The notes below the pieces were generated by a model that was given only the letters and a program-made list of their open reading frames with translations, was not told the DNA's origin and did no database searches. From contig CAVUFS010000011.1 of assembly GCA_963740675.1 (NCBI GenBank), positions 1 to 64,000 of the forward strand: a stretch of DNA of 64,000 nt, read 5' to 3'. Below are positions 28,555 to 34,965 of this stretch, piece by piece. Each line of letters starts with the position of its first letter. Position 1 is the first letter of the stretch. The position numbers and the translations under genes are program-made. This stretch comes from CAIKMD01 sp963740675. Lineage in GTDB: Bacteria > Pseudomonadota > Alphaproteobacteria > ATCC43930 > CGMCC-115725.

Positions 28555-28592
28555 TAGGGTTCGCGTAAACCAACTTTTGCGGGGGCAGGCAC

Positions 28593-28838
28593 GTGATTAC
28601 GCGCGAACAGGTCAAAATGGCGCGCGCCGCGCTCGGCTGGAGCGTTAAGGAACTAGGGGCAGAGGCGAGCGTCGCCGCCAATACGGTCAGCCGCTATGAG
28701 AACGGTACGGACGCTTATGGCGAAACGCTTTTGAAGCTGCAGCGTGCGTTCGAAGTCGCAGGCTTGATCTTTCTCGCCGAAGATGACGAGAACGGCGCCG
28801 GCGTGCGGTTCCGGAAGAAGAAAACGAGCAAACGGTAA
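28593..28838 (+). CDS. XRE-family HTH transcriptional regulator
   Basis: 81 residues with one Cro/C1-type helix-turn-helix: MARAALGWSVKELGAEASVA then ANTVSRYENGTDAYGETLLK (about residues 8-45), followed by the tail AGLIFLAEDDENGAGVRFRK that is typical of a very common short alphaproteobacterial regulator. GTG start with GGGGG upstream. It is divergent from the Gp157-Rad52 operon with a palindrome between them, so it is the natural candidate for its repressor and for autoregulation. Confidence 0.85.
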   Translation: MITREQVKMARAALGWSVKELGAEASVAANTVSRYENGTDAYGETLLKLQRAFEVAGLIFLAEDDENGAGVRFRKKKTSKR

Positions 28839-28878
28839 AAGCGCGCGCTCGTGAGGCTAGCGCGACGCGATCTGGTTT

Positions 28879-29085
28879 TCAGAGGCGGACGGCGACGACC
28901 GTCAAGAGCAAAAGGAGAATCAGACCGAGACAGGCAGCGAGCTCGCGGTGGGCGATGCGCGCCATAAACTCCACATGATTGAGCCGCCGCTCTTGATCGG
29001 CGAGGATAGCGGCCGCCGCCGAAGCGGTCTCATCGTCGGCCCCGGCGGCGCGCAAAGCACGCAGCAATTCGATGTTAATCAGCAT
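28879..29085 (-). CDS. small tail-anchored protein, phage-island type
   Basis: 68 residues: MLINIELLRALRAAGADDET, an Ala-rich helix, QERRLNHVEFMARI and a C-terminal membrane helix (AACLGLILLLLLTVVAVRL). This is the layout of small proteins often found in alphaproteobacterial prophage islands (helix plus one membrane segment), possibly CCDC90/DUF1640-like, but no firm match. Its start overlaps the end of the upstream 222-residue ORF by seven bases, indicating coupling. Confidence 0.5.
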   Translation of the reverse strand: MLINIELLRALRAAGADDETASAAAAILADQERRLNHVEFMARIAHRELAACLGLILLLLLTVVAVRL

Positions 29086-29747
29086 CCTTTGTCGCAGGCC
29101 GGCGGTTCTCGGGTGGGGCGGGATCGCCGACGAAAGCGCGGCTGGCGGCGATCCACGTCCACCACGGCAAGAGGCTCAGCAGCGGACGTGTTCGCTGAGA
29201 GACCTGGAGCCCCTATCCCAGTGCGCTGGTTCTCGAGAAGCGAGTCACGCGACCGATGACGGACCGGCATCTGACGGTACTCCGCAACGGGCGGCGCGTC
29301 TGACTGGGCGGCGGGAGACGCTTCGGAGGAGATGCCTACCCCATGCATCGGCCCTCCCGCGCCTTGCCATCCCGATTCAGCGGGGAGCGGAGCGTCGTCA
29401 TTTGCTTCAGCGTTTGCCGCCTCGATTAGGGCCAGCATCTGTTTCAGTCGCGGCATTCCCGGGAACGGCACGTAGGGCCGTTCCGCAGCGCGCTCGAAGA
29501 GTTGGAAGAGCTGATTGAACTCGTCCCAACTCGGCGGCGCGCTTTCTTCGTCCGCCTGGACAAGACGCCGAAGAAGACGCCGCTCGATGTCAGAGAAGAC
29601 CGAGGCACCATTCTGCTCGCGAGCGGCACTCTCGTTGGCCAACGCCGCTTCGGCCAACATCACCGCGTGGAGGCGAGCGATCTTATCGAACACAGCACCC
29701 GCGGGCGGTCGAGACGAAAGATCAGCCACGGCGCGTGTTCTTCGCAA
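29079..29747 (-). CDS. hypothetical protein in phage-type module
   Basis: Up to 222 residues (TTG at 29747; GTG at 29729 equally possible, neither has a strong ribosome site). The first 130 residues are helical with a plausible fold (VFSDIERRLLRRLVQADEES, then WDEFNQLFQLFERAAERP); the remainder is Pro/Ala/Gly-rich and disordered. No family recognised. It precedes and overlaps the small tail-anchored ORF and lies between two XRE regulators, hence probably part of the same mobile module. Confidence 0.45.
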   Translation of the reverse strand: MRRTRAVADLSSRPPAGAVFDKIARLHAVMLAEAALANESAAREQNGASVFSDIERRLLRRLVQADEESAPPSWDEFNQLFQLFERAAERPYVPFPGMPRLKQMLALIEAANAEANDDAPLPAESGWQGAGGPMHGVGISSEASPAAQSDAPPVAEYRQMPVRHRSRDSLLENQRTGIGAPGLSANTSAAEPLAVVDVDRRQPRFRRRSRPTREPPACDKGC

Positions 29748-29924
29748 GGAGAATTAGAGCCTTCATATAGCCGCGAAGAGCGGCGAAAAAGCCAACTGGC
29801 TCGATCGGCTGTTGCTGCCGTCCATAGGTTGTCCAAGAAAATTTCGACATCGAAACTCCGTGTATTTACGGTTTATTCATTTCTATACGTATATCGGTTC
29901 ATGGTCAACGAAGAACGGACTGAT

Positions 29925-29937
29925 ACACATCATGTGT
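29925..29937. promoter_or_regulatory. palindromic site at XRE gene start
   Basis: ACACAT-C-ATGTGT, perfect 6-bp arms around one base, overlapping the GTG of the XRE gene at 29936. The hexamers are the same as in the operator at 28532-28554. Probable autoregulatory site. Confidence 0.45.
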
Positions 29938-30262
29938 GGAAAAAAAGCGCGAGATCGGGCTCCGCATTCGTGCGCATCGCCTCGAATGGCGGCTCACGCA
30001 GGAGCAGTTAGCCGAGCGGATCGATCGCTCGGTCGAGACGATCTCGAATCTCGAACGCGGCGTCAGCCTGCCCAACGAGGCCACCCTTATTCGGCTCGCT
30101 CAGACCCTCGAGATTGGCGTTGACGAGCTTCTCAACGAGAGCAAGGACGGTCGCAGCAAAAAACCAATCGAGTTCTTCCGCGCAACGGAACTTTTGAAAG
30201 CCCTCGACGAGAAAAGGCTCAAGCTCGCCTATCGCATCCTCAAGGCGATCGCTGAGAGCTAA
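29936..30262 (+). CDS. XRE-family HTH transcriptional regulator
   Basis: 108 residues. Helix-turn-helix in the first 65 residues: EIGLRIRAHRLEWRLTQEQL then AERIDRSVETISNLERGVSL and PNEATLIRLAQTLEIGVDEL; the C-terminal 35 residues form a helix pair (ELLKALDEKRLKLAYRILKA) likely for dimerisation. GTG start overlaps a small palindrome, suggesting self-repression. Followed 47 bases later by another, broken, XRE gene. Confidence 0.83.
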   Translation: MEKKREIGLRIRAHRLEWRLTQEQLAERIDRSVETISNLERGVSLPNEATLIRLAQTLEIGVDELLNESKDGRSKKPIEFFRATELLKALDEKRLKLAYRILKAIAES

Positions 30263-30309
30263 GGCTCAGAAATGTTCTGCACGCGGCAGAATTCGCCAGC
30301 GAAAAAGCC

Positions 30310-30619
30310 ATGAACTACGAGAAGTCCGCTTTGGGCTACAGCGAATACAGCAAAATTGTCCGGCAGCTTAAGCAATGGCGGAAGAGTTCTAAACTCACAC
30401 AAGCCGTGCTTGCCGCGCGCTTGAACAAGCCTCAATCCTTTGTGTCGAAATATGAAATCGGGCTCCCGGAAACTCGACGTTGCGGAATTCTTCTTCGTCA
30501 TAAAAGCGCTTGAAAAGGTACCTCAGAGGGCTCTCAAGGATATCTTCCGCGAAAACCCTTCTTTTGGACCGATCGATGCTCGTTGGCGTGCGCGCCCAAA
30601 GCACAAAAACTTGCTCTAA
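30310..30619 (+). pseudogene. XRE-family HTH protein, frameshifted
   Basis: MNYEKSALGYSEYSKIVRQL then KQWRKSSKLTQAVLAARLNK and PQSFVSKYEIG give a Cro/C1 helix-turn-helix; an extra base near 30470 shifts the frame, which recovers RKLDVAEFFFVIKALEKVPQ and RALKDIFRENPSFG to a stop at 30617. About 103 residues when corrected. Its 3' part from 30501 is duplicated at 31039 as part of a tandem repeat. Confidence 0.7.
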
Positions 30620-31038
30620 CGAGCCCCGTGATTGCACGCTGCAAAAGCTTTTGTGCAATATGCGTTATTCGAATACGGGATTTTGTTGCAAAATTTTTTG
30701 TTCTGTTGCAACGCTTTCTGCATGTCAAAAAGCGGGATCGATAGTAATTCTATAGGGACATCGCATGGAGCTGCACGTAAAGCCTGAGATAGCTACGTGC
30801 AGCCGTTTATTCTACCAGGGACTTACATCGTGACATCGAAAAAGCAAATCAACCCGAATAAAGAAACAGAAAAAGATCTAAATGCCTTTTACGAAGAAAT
30901 CATGCGAGAGCTCAAACCGGAAGGAGCACTCGAAACCAATTTGGCCGAGAGGATAGCGTTCAATTCCTGGCGTCAACGCCGCGTTTACGTCTATGAAGTT
31001 GGTATGACTCAGCAAGCTCAACGAGAGACGCTCTCCCT
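30501..31038. repeat. tandem duplication, copy 1
   Basis: 538 bp spanning the XRE 3' end, an A/T-rich gap, a hairpin and a truncated copy of the gene at 31450. Copy 2 starts at 31039 with the same AGCGCTTGAAAAGGTACCTC. Copies differ at scattered positions, so the event is not brand new. Confidence 0.8.
30770..30803. promoter_or_regulatory. hairpin upstream of truncated repeat gene
   Basis: GCTGCACGTA, 14-base loop, TACGTGCAGC: perfect 10-bp stem 26 bases before the GTG at 30830. Conserved in copy 2 at 31391-31424. Confidence 0.5.
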
Positions 31039-31042
31039 ATAA
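30830..31042 (+). pseudogene. truncated copy of the 31450 protein
   Basis: GTG start, TSKKQINPNKETEKDLNAFY then EEIMRELKPEGALETNLAER and RQRRVYVYEVGMTQQAQRET. Compared with 31450 it lacks about 35 internal residues near the N-terminus, in frame, and ends at the duplication junction. Confidence 0.6.
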
Positions 31043-31768
31043 GAGCGCTTGAAAAGGTACCTCAGGAAGCTCTCAAGAATATCTTCCGCGAAAACCCTTT
31101 CTTTTGGACCGATCGATGCTCATTGGCTTGCGCGCCCAAAGCACAAAAACTTGCTCTAACGAGCCCCGTGATTCCATACCGCGAAAGCTTTTGCACAATA
31201 TCCGTTATTCGAATACGGGATTTTGTTGCAAACGTTTCGTTCTGTTGCAATGCTTTCTGCGTGTCAAAAAGTGGGGCCTATACGTTATTCGAATACGGGA
31301 TTTTGTTGCAAAATTTTTTGTTCTGCTGAAGCGCTTTTCTGCGTGTCAAAAAGCGCGATCGATAGTAATTCTATAGGAACATCGCATGGAGCTGCACGTA
31401 AAGCCTGAGATAGCTACGTGCAGCCGTTTATTCGACAGGGACTTACATCGTGACATCGGAAAAGAAAATCGACGCAAATCGCGCGAACGCGCAATCAAGC
31501 ACCGGCCCTAAGACAGAGGGCGGCCGCGAACGTTCCTCGCGCAATGCTTTTAAGCACGGTCTGACGGCCGAGAAGATTGTCGTAGGTAAAGAAACAAAAG
31601 AAAACCTAAATGCCTTTTACGAAGATCTCATGCAAGAGCTCAAACCAGTAGGAGCACTCGAAACCAATTTTGCCGAGAGGGTAGCGCTCGATTGCTGGCG
31701 TCAACGGCGTGTTTACGCCTATGAAGTTGGTATGACTCAGCAAGCTCAACGAGAGACGGTCGCCCTAT
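31039..31768. repeat. tandem duplication, copy 2
   Basis: Second copy, longer than copy 1 because it carries an extra approximately 80-bp tandem repeat (TTATTCGAATACGGGATTTT at 31202 and 31282; single in copy 1 at 30662) and about 100 bp of the downstream gene that copy 1 lacks. Homology ends about 31768 inside the 31450 gene. Confidence 0.75.
31391..31424. promoter_or_regulatory. hairpin upstream of 31450 gene
   Basis: Same 10-bp stem GCTGCACGTA / TACGTGCAGC with 14-base loop as at 30770, ending 26 bases before the GTG at 31450. Conservation of stem, loop and spacing in both copies suggests a role in expression, or an element end. Confidence 0.5.
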
Positions 31769-32088
31769 TGAGCGGCGAAATTCCCGAGGGGGCGGAATAT
31801 GCTGATTTGCTTTCGTGCCAAAAAAAGAATGGCCTCGTGCATCTGAGCCGTCACGAGACTGCCCTTGGACGGCGCATTCGCGAAAACATGGCGGAACTTG
31901 AAAGGTTGCAAGCGCGCAGAGTAACCGCGGCCCGGCTCTCTACAAATGAAGCCGCCACTCAACTTGGGGCGTCTGATAAAACTACGGTTGGAGTTGCATC
32001 TAAAGAGCAATCACGTCCCGCAAGTGACGATACCGCCGCAGCAAGCGCGCCAACTGCCCGCATGCGACTGCGTCCGCCGCCGCGCTAA
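31450..32088 (+). CDS. multi-copy hypothetical protein family (TGPKTEGGRERSSRNA type)
   Basis: 212 residues, GTG start. The N-terminal IDANRANAQSSTGPKTEGGR then ERSSRNAFKHGLTAE is the signature of a widespread, often multi-copy family of unknown function in proteobacteria, acidobacteria and planctomycetes. The middle is helical (AERVALDCWRQRRVYAYEVG). The C-terminus probably suffered a shift near 31990: another frame continues with LLFLQNEPKFVEQIQWF, the usual ending of this family, to 32197. Its 5' part is duplicated upstream. Confidence 0.65.
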   Translation: MTSEKKIDANRANAQSSTGPKTEGGRERSSRNAFKHGLTAEKIVVGKETKENLNAFYEDLMQELKPVGALETNFAERVALDCWRQRRVYAYEVGMTQQAQRETVALLSGEIPEGAEYADLLSCQKKNGLVHLSRHETALGRRIRENMAELERLQARRVTAARLSTNEAATQLGASDKTTVGVASKEQSRPASDDTAAASAPTARMRLRPPPR

Positions 32089-32359
32089 CTTGGACCTGCT
32101 GTTTTTGCAAAACGAACCCAAATTTGTCGAGCAAATTCAATGGTTCGACAAAAAAGCTCCTCTATTTGGTCGTGCAACCGTTGCAAACGTAGCTTAGAAC
32201 GGCTCAGTTGGTTTTTAGCGGTTGTTTGATTATGACAATCAGAGATAGCCATATTTCCCAAAGTAATTTGCGTATCAGGTTCACTGAGACGCTCGCCGAC
32301 AGCAGATAGCCGCTGCTCGAACCGCTCTTTATCGTCGTCGCACTCAAGCTCAGGGTCGT
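32089..32359. other. tail of repeat-family gene, otherwise empty
   Basis: The first 110 bases hold the out-of-frame NEPKF ending described for the 31450 gene. The remainder has no recognisable feature. Confidence 0.4.
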
Positions 32360-32767
32360 TTACGACGTGCGCCCCCATGCCTGTGCGTCGATCTTCCACG
32401 CCTCGCCATGCTTTGAAAAAGTATAGGCGAGGGTGCCAGTCCGAGCGACCGTTTGGCCCTTCATGGTCACCGTGAGCGTCCCCGCTATGACGGCGTAGGC
32501 ATCGGAACCCTCCACGTTCCAGAACCCCATCTCGTAAGACAGGTGCTCATGCGAGACGCCAAGGCCCTCACGCCACTTTTCTACGTCAGCAAGCCAATTG
32601 ACGGGAGCACCCGGGTTCAACCAGCGATAGGGTGCGATGCCATCAATGATGATGGCGGTGTCCCCAAAAACACCGAGAAAAAGCTCGATATTCTGAGTGT
32701 TGAAAGCGTTGATATGATTGTCGATAAGGGTCTGGATTTCTTTCGGGGGGTTATCCGCCACGGTCAT
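32360..32767 (-). CDS. NTF2-like / SnoaL-fold protein
   Basis: 135 residues of the cystatin-like NTF2 fold (DUF4440/SnoaL type): helix IQTLIDNHINAFNTQNIELF then LGVFGDTAIIIDG, followed by strands YEMGFWNVEGSDAYAVIAGT, KGQTVARTGTLAYTFSKHGE and WKIDAQAWGRTS. Members serve as small isomerases, hydrolases or binding proteins; no active-site assignment possible. GGAGG abuts the ATG too closely, so the GTG two codons later may be the true start. Monocistronic. Confidence 0.75.
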   Translation of the reverse strand: MTVADNPPKEIQTLIDNHINAFNTQNIELFLGVFGDTAIIIDGIAPYRWLNPGAPVNWLADVEKWREGLGVSHEHLSYEMGFWNVEGSDAYAVIAGTLTVTMKGQTVARTGTLAYTFSKHGEAWKIDAQAWGRTS

Positions 32768-32911
32768 CCTCCAGTTATGCCTCGCGATAACGCTTTGCCT
32801 ATCGCGGTTTGTGGCGGCTGCCTATCGGGGATTCCAACTAGGACACAAGCTTTTTTAGCTTAGGGCCCTGGCTTTCAAAGCCGGGCAGCCTACGACTAAT
32901 GGGCGGAGCCG

Positions 32912-33119
32912 ATGAGTAAATCGATGCGCGATGAATTGCTCGAAGCGCGCGCCAAGATTTCGGCGCAATATCGATCTTCTGCGTACTCCGGCAATTATTG
33001 GGTTCCCAAACGCCCCGAATCCAAAGAAAGCCCTCATTGAGAAACTGCAGGCTGAACTCAAAGAAATTGACGAAGCTCTCGCTGGACTAGAAACCGATAA
33101 GGGGGCGGATTCAAACTGA
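32912..33119 (+). pseudogene. small rhizobial-type protein, frameshifted
   Basis: MSKSMRDELLEARAKIS in the first frame, continuing after an extra base near 32965 as RNIDLLRTPAIIGFPNAPNP and KKALIEKLQAELKEIDEALA. About 68 residues, a helical hairpin common as an orphan in rhizobia. The stop (SN-stop) is provided by the repeat beginning at 33110, as for the ORF at 17336. Confidence 0.5.
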
Positions 33120-33154
33120 CCCACTACCATCCGGATCAAACTGACCCACTACCC
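33110..33154. repeat. two direct copies of the TGACCCACTACC element end
   Basis: TTCAAACTGACCCACTACC at 33110-33128 and ATCAAACTGACCCACTACCC at 33135-33154, matching the inverted ends of the element at 17326-17823. Likely residual ends of an excised or deleted mobile element. Confidence 0.6.
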
Positions 33155-33286
33155 ACAAAAGAGAAAGCCCAGCGTCTAATGGACGATTTCCTCAAGCATT
33201 TCCGCTAGCGGCCGCGCAGCGAAGCTGTCAGCCCCCTATGGTGCTGCTTACTGCGAAGTGTAAAGTCGCTCGCGCCAGCCCGCGAC

Positions 33287-33781
33287 TTAACGCGACCATC
33301 GCTCGCCGATAGGCGCCGTCTCCATCCAGCGCACAAAATCCGCCGCCTCGGGCGCATCTTCGCGCGGTGACCACGCGGCGAATTCCTTATCCAGCCTCGC
33401 GTCATAAGGCCCGGGCTTTACCTCGAACGCGATTGAGTCCGGCTCCATAAACACGAAGCTGTGCCAAACGCCGCCCTCGCTCTGGATGATGCCGTTGCCG
33501 CTCGGCTTGAGCGGCGCGCGGCGAGTGATGCGACCATCCGCATCGAAGACGATCGCATCGATATGACCGCGCAGGGTCATCACCAATTCCCAGATATGGG
33601 GGCGATGGCGATGCGGGCGGACATAGGTACCCGGCCCGCCGGCATTCAGGAGGCGCTGGATCGGATCGTCGAGCCGCGGATGGAGATTGAGATTGAGCCG
33701 GCCGCGCGGCAACTCATTCGCGCGCTTCACCAGATCGCTGAGCGTGTCGTTATCGACATAGCTGATCCAGGCATCGTCCAT
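33287..33781 (-). CDS. WbuC-like cupin-fold metalloprotein
   Basis: 164 residues. Cupin motif 1 is RPHRHRPHIWELVMTLRGHI (His pair and Glu as metal ligands), with a second strand set GIIQSEGGVWHSFVFMEPDS supplying another His. WbuC-family proteins occur near O-antigen and cell-wall genes; enzymatic role unproven. Here it is the last gene of the leftward mre-mrdA-rodA run, 35 bases after rodA, suggesting co-transcription with the elongasome. The same frame is open far upstream through rodA, but the ATG at 33781 after the rodA stop is the logical start. Confidence 0.82.
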   Translation of the reverse strand: MDDAWISYVDNDTLSDLVKRANELPRGRLNLNLHPRLDDPIQRLLNAGGPGTYVRPHRHRPHIWELVMTLRGHIDAIVFDADGRITRRAPLKPSGNGIIQSEGGVWHSFVFMEPDSIAFEVKPGPYDARLDKEFAAWSPREDAPEAADFVRWMETAPIGERWSR

Positions 33782-33816
33782 GGCGCGACCTCGTACGGCG
33801 TGCGTTGGCCGGGACT

Positions 33817-34962
33817 CTATTCCTCGCCGCCGCGCCCCAAGCGCAGGTCGCGGTGGACATAGACGCTCATCATCAGGCCGAAGCCAAACATCACGGTGAG
33901 CATCGCCGTGCCGCCGTAAGAGATGAGCGGCAGCGGCACGCCGACCACCGGCAGCAGGCCCATCACCATGCCGGTGTTGATGAATACATAGAGGAACACG
34001 TTGATGGTGAGGCCGAGCGCGAGCAGCCGGCCGAAATGATTGCGGCTGCGGAACGCGATGGCGAAACCGTAGACGAAGACCAGCGTATAGGCTGCGAGAA
34101 GCACGATGCAGCCGACCAGGCCGAATTCCTCGGCCAGCATCGTGAAGATGAAATCGGTCTGCTTTTCCGGCAGGAAGCTCAGATGCGCCTGGCTGCCGGC
34201 CATGAAGCCCTTGCCGAACAGCCCGCCCGAGCCGATCGCGATCTTCGATTGCAGACTGTGATAGCCGGCGCCGAGCGGGTCGTTCTCGGGATCGAGGAAG
34301 TTGAGGATGCGGTTCTTCTGATAGTCGCGCAGGAAGCGCCAGGCCACCGGCGCCGCACCGCCGCCCGCCGCGATCACCAGCGCGAATTTCCACCAGCGCA
34401 CGCCGGCCAGGAAGAAGATCGCGCCGCCCGACAGCACCAGCATCATCGCGGTGCCGAGATCGGGCTGCTTCATCACCAGCCCTGCCGGCAACAGGATCAG
34501 AAGCGCCGGCACAATGAGCCGCACGGGCCGGCCGATTTCCTCGACCGTCAGCATGCTGAAATACCGCGCCAGCGCCAGCACCAGCGAGATCTTCATCAAT
34601 TCCGACGGCTGTAATTGGATCACACCGAGATCGATCCAGCGCTGCGCGCCCATGCCGATGGCGCCGCGGATTTCGACCGCGATCAGCAACAGCATCGCGG
34701 CGATGTAGATCAGATAGGCCGAGCGCAACCAGAAGCGCAGATCGACCGTCGCAACGATGATCATGATCCCGACGGCGACGCCAAAGCGCGCCACCTGCTT
34801 GCCGGCCCAAGGCTCCCAATGACCGTTGGCCGCGGAATAGAGCATGGCAAAGCCCATGCAGGCGATGGCCGTCAGGAGCAGCAGCAAGCCCCAATTGATG
34901 CCCAGCACTTTGAGCGCGAAGCTCGAGCGCGGGGTATCGCGGTCCAGGAGGGATTGAGCCAC
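33817..34962 (-). CDS. rodA: rod-shape-determining glycosyltransferase RodA
   Basis: SEDS-family peptidoglycan polymerase that works with PBP2 in lateral wall synthesis. 381 residues, about ten membrane helices; conserved QPSELMKISLVLALARYFS, MKQPDLGTAMMLVLSG, and near the end MVMGLLPVVGVPLPLISYGG TAML, the SEDS signature (given here in two parts). Starts three bases after the mrdA stop, so the two are coupled. Normal length, no anomaly. Part of the mreBCD-mrdA-rodA cluster. Confidence 0.95.
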   Translation of the reverse strand: MAQSLLDRDTPRSSFALKVLGINWGLLLLLTAIACMGFAMLYSAANGHWEPWAGKQVARFGVAVGIMIIVATVDLRFWLRSAYLIYIAAMLLLIAVEIRGAIGMGAQRWIDLGVIQLQPSELMKISLVLALARYFSMLTVEEIGRPVRLIVPALLILLPAGLVMKQPDLGTAMMLVLSGGAIFFLAGVRWWKFALVIAAGGGAAPVAWRFLRDYQKNRILNFLDPENDPLGAGYHSLQSKIAIGSGGLFGKGFMAGSQAHLSFLPEKQTDFIFTMLAEEFGLVGCIVLLAAYTLVFVYGFAIAFRSRNHFGRLLALGLTINVFLYVFINTGMVMGLLPVVGVPLPLISYGGTAMLTVMFGFGLMMSVYVHRDLRLGRGGEE

Positions 34963-34965
34963 CGT

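Noticed and set aside
30650..31380. possible CRISPR array in the repeated A/T-rich stretch
   Set aside because: Units are about 80 and 538 bp, contain coding pieces and have no regular short repeat/unique spacer pattern.
33782..34894. N-terminal extension of the cupin gene across rodA
   Set aside because: The frame stays open through rodA by composition only; the cupin family starts at 33781.
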